A DNA stretch of 64,000 nucleotides, taken from assembly GCF_023053635.1 (NCBI RefSeq), contig NC_086177.1, forward strand, positions 99,048,001-99,112,000, read 5' to 3'. Shown here piece by piece: positions 50,001-55,760 of this stretch; the first letter of the stretch is position 1; each line of letters opens with the position of its first letter. The position numbers and the translations under genes are program-made. Under the pieces are notes generated by a model. It had not been told where the DNA came from, did not search any database, and worked only from the letters and a program-made list of their open reading frames with translations. The DNA is from Elgaria multicarinata webbii (lineage: Eukaryota; Chordata; Lepidosauria; Squamata; Anguidae).

Positions 50001-51503
50001 CCTGGCCCTCCTCTGTGTGACAACCATTCATACTAATTAAGTGACAAGCAGTAATACAATTCTAAGCTCATGGTTTCGGATTCACTTCTGTTGGGATGCT
50101 AGATGGTAAAAGAACACAGGTGCCAAGAGGAATCAGCACTGGACCAACTGGGCGAATGCTCACAAGCCCAGGTATTGTGAATTTGAGTATTCTGTATCTC
50201 AGTGGCAAAGCACACACTTTGCACAAAGGTTACATGTACAGTAATTGGTGTGTCAAGTTCAAAAGATCTTCAGCAGGAATGCTGGAATTACATGGGGAGG
50301 TCATTGCCAAGCAAAGTGGGAAATACAAAGAGAGATGAACTAATGCTCTGTACTATAAGCCAATCACATTATTTCATAAGAGTCTCTTCTAATGAGAGCC
50401 AGCTTGGTGTAGCAGCTACTTAATACATTTATATCCCACCTTTCTTCCATTGTGGAACTCAAGGTGGCTACATGTGGTTCCCAGGGTGTTCTCCCCTTCA
50501 AACACTGACCAGACTCAAACCTGCTTAGTTTCAACAACGTGGCTGCCTCATATGCCTTCAGAACATGCCTTGGGTTAGTTTTATCCTAAGGCTGGGGAGA
50601 CCATTCATCAGTTCCCCACTCACCATGAAGCTCATTGGATAGCCTTGGGTAGAAATGGGATTTTTAAAAAACTAAATGAATATATAAAATAAATTGGCAT
50701 ACTGACATTACGCTACACCACTCTCCTCCAACCTGAGGCCCTCCGAGTTAGACTACAATTCTCATCTGGAGAGTTATATTTACCTTTGGCAGTGCTGGCT
50801 GGGACTTATGGGAGTTAGTTAAAGTCCAAAACATCCAGAGGGCACCAGGCTGGAGACTACACTAGTCATCACAGGTAGCACACCCACAACTGCTGGCAAA
50901 AAACACATGGCTGGCAGGCCCCAGAAGGCTGTAGAGTTCAATAAGTTTGAGAAGAAACTTTTGACTTTCAGGTCAACCCTTGAGACTACCTACCCTGAAG
51001 TAAGTTACGCTTGAGTAATTGCTTCCAGGGAAGTGGGTAGAAGACCGCAGCCTTTGCACTGGTCCTGATATTAGACAGGCAAGAGACCAGGAAGAGGTGA
51101 GGAATTAAGTGCCTAGGAAGGACAGGGCTCTTCATCAGCTTCCCCCAACCCGGTGCCCTCCAGATGTGTTGGACTACAACTCCCATCACACCACCTAGCA
51201 CGGGAGCTGTAGTCCAACAAGTCTAAGGGGCACCGGATTGGGAGAGGCTGCGCTACATCATGCCTGGAAACAAAATTAGGGCAGGAACTTCTGGCGCCGA
51301 CGAGGAGCGAGAGGGGCGCGCCCGACATCCACGCGTCCCCGGGGTACGGGTAGCGGGAGGGGTCAGCTCCCTGGGGAGGGAGAGGGGCGGGGCGCTGCTC
51401 TTTACAGGTGCCGGGAGGGGTCAGTCAGTACCTGCTTGACGCTGGCGGGGAGGCGGGCCCAGGGGTAGTTGTGGCGAATGTGAAACTCCACGTCCACATT
51501 CAT
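19844..51503 (-). CDS. FAM91A1: FAM91A1, complete gene, 24 coding exons
   Basis: FAM91A1 is a cytosolic/peripheral Golgi adaptor. In the known family its N-terminal half binds TBC1D23, which bridges endosome-derived vesicles to golgin-97 and golgin-245 at the trans-Golgi, and it also associates with WDR11. The call rests on peptides recognised from memory of vertebrate FAM91A1: the start [107 protein letters not shown] and, near the end, GVPLPAKN. All 24 exons have GT-AG junctions on the minus strand and matching phases, giving 2,544 nt (847 residues plus stop). The human protein is about 838 residues. The N-terminal FAM91 domain is roughly residues 1-310 and the C-terminal domain roughly 370-847. 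The linker near 330-365 is acidic and Ser/Thr-rich. No breaks were seen, so the gene looks functional. In human, ANXA13 and FER1L6 flank it; neither is visible here as a full gene. Confidence 0.96.
20955..21245. repeat. Dispersed SINE-like repeat, split by a MITE
   Basis: GCTGGGGAATATGGGCAGGA and CTGATCCAGCAGGGCTCTTA mark the family also seen at 33345, 40742, 52863 and 56170. The MITE at 21083-21204 interrupts it at GACTAGAT. Confidence 0.7.
21083..21204. mobile_element. Palindromic hAT-like MITE nested in a SINE-like repeat
   Basis: CAGCCTTCCTCAACCTGGGG at the left mirrors CCCAGGGTTGAGGAAGGCTG at the right. Flanks GACTAGAA and GACTAGAT form an 8-bp duplication with one mismatch. Intron 23 of FAM91A1. 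Confidence 0.85.
22061..22130 (-). CDS. FAM91A1: FAM91A1 coding exon 23
   Basis: 70 nt, residues 756-779, reading [20 protein letters not shown] then SFQ. Acceptor CTTGACAG, donor GTAAAC. Too short to stand out as an open frame; found by matching the family sequence. Confidence 0.93.
22243..22366 (-). CDS. FAM91A1: FAM91A1 coding exon 22
   Basis: 124 nt, residues 715-756, reading [20 protein letters not shown] then [20 protein letters not shown]. Acceptor CTTTACAG, donor GTGAGT. Confidence 0.94.
22436..22566. mobile_element. Palindromic hAT-like MITE, diverged
   Basis: GTTCCTCCAGATATTTTAGA pairs with AAAACATCTGGAGGGGCTC and ends GATTGAGGAAGGCTGATC. Intron 21 of FAM91A1. Confidence 0.7.
23255..23362 (-). 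CDS. FAM91A1: FAM91A1 coding exon 21
   Basis: 108 nt, residues 679-715, reading [20 protein letters not shown] then [15 protein letters not shown]. Acceptor CCTCTAAG, donor GTAATC. Acidic and less conserved. Confidence 0.92.
23702..23851 (-). CDS. FAM91A1: FAM91A1 coding exon 20
   Basis: 150 nt, residues 629-679, reading [20 protein letters not shown] then [20 protein letters not shown]. Acceptor AAATCTAG, donor GTTGGT. Confidence 0.94.
24167..24300 (+). mobile_element. tRNA-derived SINE
   Basis: An A-box-like TAGCTCAGTGGTATAACAC and a B-box-like GGTCCCAGATTCAACCC are correctly spaced for pol III. The body follows with AGCAGGTGATGGGAAAGACC. It is not a tRNA gene, because the acceptor end is missing and the tail is the SINE body. 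Confidence 0.75.
24755..24827 (-). CDS. FAM91A1: FAM91A1 coding exon 19
   Basis: 73 nt, residues 605-629, reading [20 protein letters not shown] then EQQG. Acceptor GTGTTTAG, donor GTAACT. The first base of the next codon is carried over. Confidence 0.92.
25288..25401 (-). CDS. FAM91A1: FAM91A1 coding exon 18
   Basis: 114 nt, residues 567-604, reading [20 protein letters not shown] then [18 protein letters not shown]. Acceptor CTTCCTAG, donor GTATGG. Confidence 0.94.
25780..25851 (-). repeat. LINE 3' tail
   Basis: TTATTTATTTATTACATTTA then TATCCCGCC and AACCCAAGGCGGCATAC, the complement of an L2/CR1-type 3' end. Directly followed by a CR1 piece. Confidence 0.65.
25852..25962 (-). mobile_element. 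CR1 LINE 3' end
   Basis: ATAGAATCATAGAATAGTAG (tail complement) then AAGGCCATCAGGTCCAACCC. Intron 17 of FAM91A1. Confidence 0.85.
25963..26133 (-). mobile_element. tRNA-derived SINE of a second family
   Basis: The complement reads GTGGGGTAGTGGCTAAAGTG with a B-box-like GGGTTCTAGTCCCC and a body of GTGACTTTGGGCCAGTCAA, ending CACAGGGTTGTTGTGAGGAT. This is a common reptile SINE with a MIR-like body. Confidence 0.75.
26322..26456 (-). CDS. FAM91A1: FAM91A1 coding exon 17
   Basis: 135 nt, residues 522-566, reading [20 protein letters not shown] then [20 protein letters not shown]. Acceptor TTTCATAG, donor GTTGGT (less usual at +3). Phase 0 at both ends. Confidence 0.94.
27122..27785 (-). mobile_element. 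L2-type LINE, 3' part, in FAM91A1 intron 16
   Basis: The minus strand encodes [51 protein letters not shown], then [17 protein letters not shown] and [12 protein letters not shown]. The 3' end is TTTATATAGCGCCATCAATG with an ATT tract. It is 5'-truncated and ends about 78 bp from the exon 16 donor. Confidence 0.85.
27864..28012 (-). CDS. FAM91A1: FAM91A1 coding exon 16
   Basis: 149 nt, residues 472-521, reading [20 protein letters not shown] then [20 protein letters not shown]. Acceptor TAATGTAG, donor GTAAGG. Confidence 0.95.
28310..28462 (-). mobile_element. tRNA-derived SINE
   Basis: The complement carries GGTCTCAAGTTCAATCCCCG (B box) and a degraded A box. The body continues with TCCAGGTAGGGTGGAAATAT. 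Intron 15 of FAM91A1. Confidence 0.65.
28729..28741. repeat. Poly-C run
   Basis: About 13 consecutive C followed by a T run. Confidence 0.8.
30021..30153 (-). CDS. FAM91A1: FAM91A1 coding exon 15
   Basis: 133 nt, residues 428-472, reading [20 protein letters not shown] then [20 protein letters not shown]. Acceptor TTTTTTAG, donor GTACAG. Confidence 0.94.
30441..30582. mobile_element. Palindromic hAT-like MITE
   Basis: GTGCCCTCAGGATGTGTTGG mirrors CAACACATCTGGAGGGCAC; the inner arms GTCCCCAGCCAGCATG and CATGCAGGCGGGGGAGG also pair. Intron 14. Confidence 0.75.
30618..30720 (-). repeat. LINE 3' tail
   Basis: ATTTATTTATTT followed by CTATCCCGCCCTATATCACT and GAGCGGCGTACAGATAAAAG. Confidence 0.6.
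30865..30883. repeat. Poly-C run
   Basis: Nineteen consecutive C, prone to assembly and polymerase error. Confidence 0.85.
31271..31357 (-). CDS. FAM91A1: FAM91A1 coding exon 14
   Basis: 87 nt, residues 399-427, reading [20 protein letters not shown] then DSFLVELEK. Acceptor TTTTGCAG, donor GTAAAT. Confidence 0.95.
31511..31640. mobile_element. Palindromic MITE with GCACAGTCCTATGCATG end
   Basis: GCACAGTCCTATGCATGTTT pairs imperfectly with CATATACAAGATTGCAC. Better copies of the family lie at 37672 and 52284. Confidence 0.55.
31763..32009 (-). mobile_element. L2-type LINE 3' end next to the exon 13 donor
   Basis: Nearly identical to the 3' segment of the copy at 27122 (CACCATCAATGTACATGGTG, TTTTAAAAGCTTTAGGAAAA, AGCTTTAAAAGCTGCGATTG). 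Homology stops at 32009; the exon 13 donor is at 32024. Confidence 0.85.
32025..32137 (-). CDS. FAM91A1: FAM91A1 coding exon 13
   Basis: 113 nt, residues 361-398, reading [20 protein letters not shown] then [17 protein letters not shown]. Acceptor TTCTTAG, donor GTATGT. An L2-type LINE piece lies only about 14 bp beyond the donor. Confidence 0.95.
33025..33085 (+). repeat. LINE 3' tail fragment
   Basis: CACCCAAAGAGCTTCGGCTA then GGGGCGGTACAGAAATATAA. Confidence 0.6.
33205..33323 (-). CDS. FAM91A1: FAM91A1 coding exon 12 (linker)
   Basis: 119 nt, residues 321-361, reading [20 protein letters not shown] then [19 protein letters not shown]. Acceptor ATTGTTAG, donor GTGAGC. Encodes the Ser/Thr/Asp-rich linker between the two FAM91 domains. 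Confidence 0.93.
33345..33500. repeat. Dispersed SINE-like repeat
   Basis: AAGAAGAGCCCTGTTGGGTC and CCAACCAGATGCCTCTTCGG are the complement of the family at 20955 and 56170. Intron 11. Confidence 0.65.
34081..34470 (+). mobile_element. L2/CR1-type LINE 3' end
   Basis: CCTGGCTGTGGAATGAGCTC corresponds to the family's LWNELP motif; a T-rich 3' UTR and AACCGCCCAGAGGGCTTCGG with an AAAT tail follow. It ends 57 bp from FAM91A1 exon 11, antisense to the gene. Confidence 0.85.
34527..34639 (-). CDS. FAM91A1: FAM91A1 coding exon 11
   Basis: 113 nt, residues 284-321, reading [20 protein letters not shown] then [17 protein letters not shown]. Acceptor CTCTTCAG, donor GTAAGT, ending after two bases of a Lys codon. 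Confidence 0.94.
34762..34800 (-). CDS. FAM91A1: FAM91A1 coding exon 10
   Basis: Micro-exon of 39 nt, residues 271-283, reading [13 protein letters not shown]. Acceptor ATTTTCAG, donor GTAGGC. In phase with exons 9 and 11. Confidence 0.93.
35195..35385 (+). mobile_element. tRNA-derived SINE, diverged
   Basis: B-box-like GGTCCAAGGCTCAATCCC and body TTGCTTGGAAAGATGGCTCT, with a weak A-box region. Same family as 24167. Confidence 0.6.
35541..35633. mobile_element. 93-bp hairpin palindrome
   Basis: ATGTCACACTCAGTGACTTG continues to AACTGGAAGCC, a short loop, then GGCTTCCAGTT and CAAGTCACTGAGTGTGGCAT. The arms are about 41 bp with only a few mismatches. Intron 9, about 100 bp left of the hAT foldback. 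Confidence 0.85.
35735..36363. mobile_element. 629-bp GC-rich hAT foldback element with perfect 8-bp target duplication
   Basis: CTCATTAT at 35727-35734 and again at 36364-36371 flanks an element starting TAGGGATGTGC and ending GCACACCCCTA. The arms are nearly complementary over about 300 bp each, folding around 36061. Its first bases equal those of the large hAT element at 57738. It lies in FAM91A1 intron 9. Long apparent reading frames here come from GC-rich palindromic sequence and are not genes. Confidence 0.92.
36735..36890 (+). mobile_element. CR1 LINE 3' end
   Basis: GTGGATTCCTGCACTGAGCA, CAGACTCGATGGCCTTATAG and the tail CTACTATTCTATGAT. Intron 9 of FAM91A1. Confidence 0.85.
37191..37297 (-). 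CDS. FAM91A1: FAM91A1 coding exon 9
   Basis: 107 nt, residues 235-270, reading [20 protein letters not shown] then [15 protein letters not shown]. Acceptor CTTTTCAG, donor GTAAGT. Confidence 0.95.
37672..37803. mobile_element. Palindromic MITE with TGCAATCCTA ends
   Basis: GTGCAATCCTAAGCATGTTT at left mirrors CAGGCATAGGATTGTGCC at right; the inner arms CAGCATTCCTCAACCAGC and GCTGGCAAATGCTG also pair. Intron 8. Confidence 0.75.
38232..38365. mobile_element. Palindromic hAT-like MITE
   Basis: GGCCCTTTCTACACC pairs with GGGGTAGACATGCCC, and CCCGGGATCCCCTGTG pairs with CACAGGAACGATCCCGGG. Intron 8. Confidence 0.7.
38588..38650 (-). CDS. FAM91A1: FAM91A1 coding exon 8
   Basis: 63 nt, residues 214-235, reading [20 protein letters not shown]. 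Acceptor TTTCTCTAG, donor GTAGGT. Confidence 0.94.
39794..39884 (-). CDS. FAM91A1: FAM91A1 coding exon 7
   Basis: 91 nt, residues 184-214, reading [20 protein letters not shown] then [10 protein letters not shown]. Acceptor CTCACTAG, donor GTGAGT. Confidence 0.94.
40742..40912. repeat. Dispersed SINE-like repeat
   Basis: TGCTGGGGAACATGGGCAGA, TTGACTAGATGAATCCTTGG and TTATCCAGCAGGGCTTTTCT. Intron 6. Confidence 0.7.
41283..41396 (-). CDS. FAM91A1: FAM91A1 coding exon 6
   Basis: 114 nt, residues 146-183, reading [20 protein letters not shown] and then [18 protein letters not shown]. Acceptor CCACTTCAG, donor GTATCT. Phase 0 at both ends. Confidence 0.95.
42112..42238. mobile_element. Palindromic hAT-like MITE, best-preserved copy
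   Basis: CAGCCTTTCTCAACCTGAGG at left mirrors CCAGGTTGAGAAAGGCTG at right. Flanks TCTTAGAT and CCTTAGAT form an 8-bp duplication with one mismatch. Arms of about 55 bp carry ACTACAACTCCCAGAATGCC. Intron 5. Confidence 0.9.
42740..42807 (-). CDS. FAM91A1: FAM91A1 coding exon 5
   Basis: 68 nt, residues 123-145, reading [17 protein letters not shown] then CRSSK. Acceptor CTTTTTCAG, donor GTATGT. Phase is intact on both sides. Confidence 0.95.
43891..43948 (-). CDS. FAM91A1: FAM91A1 coding exon 4
   Basis: Short exon of 58 nt, residues 104-123, reading [19 protein letters not shown]. Acceptor ATAAAG is weak but AG-ended; donor GTAAGT is strong. Phase joins exon 5, whose first two bases complete a Cys codon. 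Confidence 0.93.
44223..44577. repeat. Tandem duplication of a 177-bp palindromic MITE
   Basis: Units at 44223 and 44400 share ACCTGGAACTCTGGGTTG, AACCCAGAGTTTTAAT-like and ATGTCACATCAAA-like segments. Each unit is itself an imperfect palindrome. Intron 3. Confidence 0.75.
44647..44850 (-). mobile_element. Bov-B (RTE) LINE fragment
   Basis: The complement encodes [20 protein letters not shown] then [18 protein letters not shown], the C-terminus typical of Bov-B ORF2. The nucleotide sequence TCGTTTCCGACTCTTCGTGA is also characteristic. Both ends truncated. Its presence supports a squamate source. Confidence 0.88.
45890..46100 (+). mobile_element. L2-type LINE 3' end
   Basis: TTTTAGATTGTAAGCCTGAA and two AATAAATAAATA-type tails, the second after CCTCCCTGGGAACC. 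Two overlapping tails suggest one copy next to another. Confidence 0.6.
46767..46918 (-). CDS. FAM91A1: FAM91A1 coding exon 3
   Basis: 152 nt, residues 53-103, reading [17 protein letters not shown] and ending FSYYTGIME. Acceptor CTCCCAG, donor GTGAGT. One of the most conserved parts of the N-terminal domain. Confidence 0.96.
47742..47853. mobile_element. 112-bp palindromic MITE
   Basis: AGGCCCTGTTCAGAAGACAC at left mirrors GATGTCCACTGAACAGGGCC at right; the centre has AATAAGGC and GCCTTATT. Intron 2 of FAM91A1. Confidence 0.8.
48047..48131 (-). CDS. FAM91A1: FAM91A1 coding exon 2
   Basis: 85 nt, residues 25-53, reading [20 protein letters not shown] then QLRYRNNL. Acceptor CATAG, donor GTGAGT. 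Ends with one base of the next Val codon. Confidence 0.95.
48599..48745. mobile_element. Palindromic MITE relic
   Basis: ATTATGTCCAAACCATAAAC and GGTTCAGACAACATGGCAAG enclose mirrored AGCTATGGTTTGAAG / TATGGTTTGCAG segments. Related to 7650. Confidence 0.5.
49707..50030 (-). mobile_element. CR1 LINE 3' end
   Basis: A tail of TAGAATCATACAATCATAGA, then AAGGCCATTGAGTCCAACCC, GTCAGGAAGTTTTTCCTGAT and GAACCTGGCCCTCCTCTGTG. The longest CR1 piece in the window. Intron 1. Confidence 0.88.
50722..50862. mobile_element. Palindromic hAT-like MITE, rearranged
   Basis: AACCTGAGGCCCTCCGAG and CATCCAGAGGGCACCAGGCT are the arms; an internal segment has been duplicated or inserted. Intron 1. Confidence 0.5.
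51130..51252. mobile_element. Palindromic hAT-like MITE near exon 1
   Basis: GGTGCCCTCCAGATGTGTTG pairs with CCAACAAGTCTAAGGGGCAC, with ACTACAACTCCCATCA inside. It lies in intron 1, under 200 bp from the CpG-rich promoter block. Confidence 0.75.
51432..51503 (-). CDS. FAM91A1: FAM91A1 coding exon 1
   Basis: Residues 1-24, beginning [15 protein letters not shown] and ending ASVKQ. The ATG complement is at 51501-51503, and the donor GTACTG follows AAGCAG. The exon sits in a CpG-rich block. Open frame extends upstream of this ATG, but the family N-terminus fixes this start. Ends in phase 0. Confidence 0.95.
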
Positions 51504-51850
51504 GGCAGGCACCCCCGGGGTGGGGTGGAGAGGGCGGGTGTGAGGGGGTGGTGGTTGGCGGCCCCCAGCCCTCGTCAGAGCCGCCTCAGTCCCGGACCTG
51601 AAGCGAGGCGCGGACCAGCCACGGCTCAACGCAGCAGCCAAAGCCTGGACTTCGCTCGCCCCACCCCCTTCCCTACTCCCTCCCTCCCCACTCACGGCGC
51701 GCTTCCGCGTTACGGACCCCGCTGGCCCCGCCCCCATTCATCGTCACTTCCGACTCTGGCGCGTGGAGGAGGGAGGGAGGGAGGAGGGAAGTTTTTGGAG
51801 GGGAAACGCTGCCCACGACCGTTGTGGTAAAGAGCCGTTGAGCGAAGGTA
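51504..51850 (-). promoter_or_regulatory. FAM91A1: FAM91A1 5' UTR and CpG-rich proximal promoter
   Basis: Dense CpG and GC sequence surrounds exon 1 and continues upstream of the ATG, unlike the AT-rich flanks. A GC box (GCCCCGCCCCC) and an adjacent ETS-type CACTTCCG lie near 51725-51750, a usual arrangement for a TATA-less housekeeping start. The transcription start is inferred to be near here; nothing in the sequence fixes it. Confidence 0.6.
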
Positions 51851-51989
51851 GCGGCTTCTCCTCTTTATGGACAACGAGTTCTTCGGATCTATACATCTCT
51901 CTATCTATAGAACCCGACGAACTTATAGTAAATAAATGTTGTTTTTTAAAAGACCCTCTGGCTCTTTTAAGACCTCGAAGTTAAGGCGC

Positions 51990-52105
51990 GTCATTTTGCG
52001 TCATTGTCTGTGAGAAACTACAAATCCCGTGGTGCTTTGCGAGGAGCCTGCCCTTTCGTTTGTGACGTAAGAGCGAATGGGAATGCAGCCGGGGCGGGGT
52101 CTAAG
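51990..52105. promoter_or_regulatory. Second promoter-like motif cluster upstream of FAM91A1
   Basis: Within about 110 bp there is a TTGCGTCA (51996-52003), an ACTACAAATCCCG matching the ZNF143/Staf core ACTAYRNNNCCCR (from 52017, with a fitting GTGCTTTGCG tail), a CRE-like TGACGTAA (52063-52070) and a GC box GGGGCGGGGT (52091-52100). Motif identities are from general knowledge of vertebrate promoters. The cluster could be the distal FAM91A1 promoter or start a divergent transcript. No coding exon follows on the plus strand. Confidence 0.5.
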
Positions 52106-52283
52106 TGCTCCCTTGAGGCAGGTGTTTGTTTGTCGGCAGGCATGTTTTTTTGGATTTACAGCGCGACGATTTTGGACCGGTGGCTGATCGTTTGTTCAAA
52201 ATATATTTTGTGTGCTACTTAAATGTCATTTAATATAAAGAATATATTTTATATAACTGCCTTTTGAATAAAACGTTTTTAAA

Positions 52284-52396
52284 TTTATTTATTGTGCAAT
52301 CTTAGGCATGTTTAGATAGAAAGAAGTTCTACAACTTGTAGGACTTTTTTCTGTCTAACCCTTTTTCTGTCTAAACACGCATAGGATTGCAACCTT
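52284..52396. mobile_element. Palindromic MITE with TGCAATCCTA-type ends
   Basis: TGTGCAATCTTAGGCATGTT at left mirrors ACACGCATAGGATTGCA at right; AAGTTCTACAACTTGTAG is a short inner palindrome. Confidence 0.7.
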
Positions 52397-52551
52397 TTTA
52401 TCCAGTTCCTCATCCCAAATGTTCCTCCTTCCCCTCCATCTCATCTCCGTCTACACCTGGGGCCCACCAAGACCTTGTACCCCACCCCCCACCCCGTACC
52501 TTCCCCAGCCCCTAACCACAATCTTCCTCCCCTACTCCCAACTTACATGCT

Positions 52552-52647
52552 GGCTGAGTTCGGACGACACGCTAATCAATGGTGTGTGTAAAATAGGAGG
52601 AATATTGAAATCAGCCATTGATTGGCGTGTCCTCTGAACTCAGCCAT
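52552..52647. mobile_element. 96-bp palindromic MITE
   Basis: GGCTGAGTTCGGACGACACG at left mirrors GTGTCCTCTGAACTCAGCC at right; ATCAATGG / CCATTGAT pair inside. Confidence 0.75.
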
Positions 52648-52862
52648 TGCCTATCTTAACAATGCATTGCCCTAAGAAGGAAACGGAGAAAGCAGATTGG
52701 GGGAAAATTGTTGGTGGTGACAATTGAGGGAGGTCGTTCAACAAGACTGTCCCTGCATCCCCTGTCCTTGCACCTGATGACAAGGGCTCATGACCAAGAA
52801 TGCTTTTGCCATAGTAAATCTGTTAGTTTATAACCCTATACCGACTTACCTGAAAATTAGCT

Positions 52863-53015
52863 CAACATAAGAAGAGCCAAGACCTTTCTTGTTTGCCATC
52901 CTGTTTCCCACAGTAACCAACCAAGTGCCCACAAGCAGGAAGCAAAAGCCACAACAGCCTCCCGCACATGTTCACCAGCAACTGGTATTGAGAAGCCTAC
53001 TGCCTCTGGTCTATT
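52863..53015. repeat. Dispersed SINE-like repeat
   Basis: CAACATAAGAAGAGCCAAGA, AAGTGCCCACAAGCAGGAAG and CACCAGCAACTGGTATTGAG, complement orientation of the family at 56170. Confidence 0.65.
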
Positions 53016-53440
53016 TATTTTGTCACCTTTCAGTTGAAGAAGGCCCAAGGCGACTTGTAACAAAATTATTAAAACATACAGAATATAAATTAGCTAAATA
53101 AATAAATGAAAATAGTGGGGTTAATCTTTCCTATGGCTTCATATATTTGATTATTAATGTGCTGCTTCTTGTCTCTTTGTATTTTTTGTTTTCATAATGT
53201 GTGATAAAACAGCTATTTACTACTCATTTACTCTGGAACAGTCTTACTTCCTTTGTAGAACTACCGTTAAGGAAATTGGCTGAAGTCGCTTGCCAAATGC
53301 ATTTTTCAAAGTAGCAGAGAGCTTCAATCAAGATAATACAAATTGTCTGTAATATTCATGCCAATTGAAGCTTTATTTTCAATGCAAGTAGCGGGAGGGT
53401 GATATGGATCAGGACTGCAGCTGGGGACAAAGGGTTAAAT

Positions 53441-53592
53441 TAGGGTGACCACATGGAATGGAGGACAGGGCTCTTGCACCTTTAACAGTTGTGTAGAAAA
53501 GGGAATTTCAGCAGGTGTCATTTGTATGTATGCAGCACCTGGTGAAATTCCCTCTATCACAACAGTTAAAACTGCAGGAGCCCTGCCCTCTT
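53441..53592. mobile_element. Half of a GGGTGACC foldback MITE
   Basis: TAGGGTGACCACATGGAATG and GGGAATTTCAGCAGGTGTCA match the left arm of 9061; the right arm is missing. Confidence 0.7.
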
Positions 53593-53913
53593 GACCAGAT
53601 ACAAAAGTGTAAGCGGCATATCATCCAGTTTGGCCCTCAGATGTGTTTGACACGCTCTTCACAAATCCTAAATGTTGTGTCCTGGTCAACCCACAATAAC
53701 AGCAGTCATATTTACTTTTCTATATTTTAAAACTAGACTGCACTTGGAATTTTCTTTTCCGCCTGCAGGTGTCAGCCGTTTGCCTTTTTAATACTCTGCA
53801 ACTGCTATCTAACTGAGAAGGCCTGCTGAGAGATATCACGCTTCATTCCTGAAGAAAGCGGTGGTAAACTGTAAGCAGTGTGTACAGTACTCAAAGACAT
53901 TGTTCCTGACGAA

Positions 53914-54098
53914 GTGAGGGACTCAGTGGTGGAGCACCTGCTGTGCCTGCAGAAGGTTCCAAGTTTGATCCCTGACATCTTCAGATACGGCTGGAAAAAC
54001 TGCTTAAAATCCTGGAGAGACATTGCTGCCAGTCAGTGTTGACAATACTAGTATAGATGCACCTATGCTCTGATTCATTACAGCTTCCTATGCTCCTG
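53914..54098 (+). mobile_element. tRNA-derived SINE
   Basis: A-box-like GGACTCAGTGGTGGAGCACC and B-box-like GGTTCCAAGTTTGATCCC, then the body with TCCTGGAGAGACATTGCTGC. Same family as 24167 but more complete. Confidence 0.75.
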
Positions 54099-54449
54099 AC
54101 TTACCCATTTATGTTCAGATTTCCAACTCAGCCTTATCTGGAGTGCCTAGGCAAGTTTGCAAAGGGTTTTTAAATGACGCCTATCGCCCAGGTTGAAAAT
54201 CTATGGAACCTCAACCGGACAAAATCCAAACCAAAGATGTTCTCTCACAGAGGCATCCTATAAGAGAACATCTCATCTTAGCTGGTCTATTAAATTGGGA
54301 CCAGTGGAGAGAGCTTTTTCAGTGGCTACGGAGGGAAAGTTGCCTTGCCTTGCCTGCTCTTGTATGGCCTCCTACCATTTCGCAAAGATTTTTTGGTTTA
54401 GGAAGGCATTTGGATGAGAGCTTCTGATATTGTTTTAATCTTTTCTACC

Positions 54450-54642
54450 AGCTGATTATCATTATTTCTTTTATTATATTTCTATACCATCCAATAGACA
54501 AAGCTCTTTACAGAGATTAAAAACCTTAAAATGCAATATTATGTATAATATAACAATTTAGCTACAAACATATAGAAAGAGCAGACACACGTATACATAC
54601 ACATCGAAACAATATCTCATGACCTGTTTAAAAACCTATCCT
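54450..54642 (-). mobile_element. L2/CR1-type LINE, 3' tail part, split by L1
   Basis: TTTCTATACCATCCAATAGA and AAGCTCTTTACAGAGATTAA form the tail; the coding part resumes at 55520 after the L1. Confidence 0.65.
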
Positions 54643-55517
54643 GGGTTGATGAGTGAAATATATAGAATATTGGTGGAGAAAGGGTTGATGGATAATTCAG
54701 GCAAAATGGTTTGGGAGACAGATTTGAATGTACAAATAGGACAACAGGGCTGGGAGGGACTATGGAAACAAAGAGCGTTGAGAAATATGTCAGTAAGAAT
54801 AAAAGAATTATTTTAAAATTATATGGAGGTGGTACCTAACTCCGGTTAGATTGAATAAGATAAATAATCAGCAGTCAGCAAACTGTTGGAGAGGATGTGG
54901 GGGTAAAGGAACGTATTTACATATGTGGTGGGAATGTAACTATGTTCAAAAATTTTGGAAGATGGTGTTTTTGGAGATTGAAGAAATTGTGGAAATGAAG
55001 ATAGAACGAACACCAAAAGTTGCATTACTGTCACTATTTGAAGATTTGAACTGTAAAAAGGAAATCAAGGAATTGATAACGAATTTGCTGACTGCAGCAA
55101 GATTGATTGTAGCTAGGAACTGGAAGACTCAAGGGGAATATTCTATTGAAGAATGATATAAAGAAGTATGGGATATAGCTATTAATGATAAATTGACAAG
55201 TAATATTAAATGGAGAAGAGGTATAGCTAAATCAAATGATTTTGAAGGAATTTGGAAACAGTTCCTAATATTTGTGTTTTCTAAGGGAAGTGGGAAACCA
55301 CCAGCAGAAGAAAGTATGAGATTCTGGAATCAGGAATGAGATCCCGAGGTGGGGGGTGCACTTGTATGTTAATTTGATTATGTATTTAGATAAGATATTA
55401 TGTATTCAACGTTTCAATATTATGTAGTATGTTGTTGTTTTTTCTTTATGAGAGGATGTAATGTGTATGTTTAAGTATTGTAGAAAAATAAAATTATTTT
55501 AAAAAAACCAAAAAAAA
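54643..55517 (+). mobile_element. 5'-truncated L1 LINE, 3' end
   Basis: It encodes the L1 ORF2 C-terminus: WYLTP, CWRGCGGKGTYLHMWWECNY and VQKFWKMVF. A single-base frameshift near 54806 separates two open stretches. A 3' UTR, an AATAAA and an A-rich tail follow. Flanks AAAACCTATCCT and AACCCTATCCT are a target-site duplication. Inserted into an older LINE. Confidence 0.88.
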
Positions 55518-55519
55518 AC

Positions 55520-55760
55520 CCTATCCTATGCTGCCAAACGCCTCGGAGCGAAGGAAAGTCTTAACCTGGCACCAAAAAGATAATGTTGATGCCAGACGGG
55601 CCTTGCTGGAGAGTTCATTCCATAATTGGGCGCCGTCACCAACAAGGCCCTAACCCTTGATGCTACCCTCCAAGCCTCCCTCAGAGGAGGCACCTGGAGG
55701 AGGGCCTTAGATGATGAGCATAGTGTACGGGTAGGTTCATGCCGGAAGTGGTGGTCTATC
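55520..55760 (-). mobile_element. L2/CR1-type LINE, coding part right of the L1
   Basis: The minus strand encodes HEPTRTLCSSSKALLQVPPL, SRVRALLVTAPNYGMNSP and FAPRRLAA, the family's C-terminal region. Confidence 0.75.
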
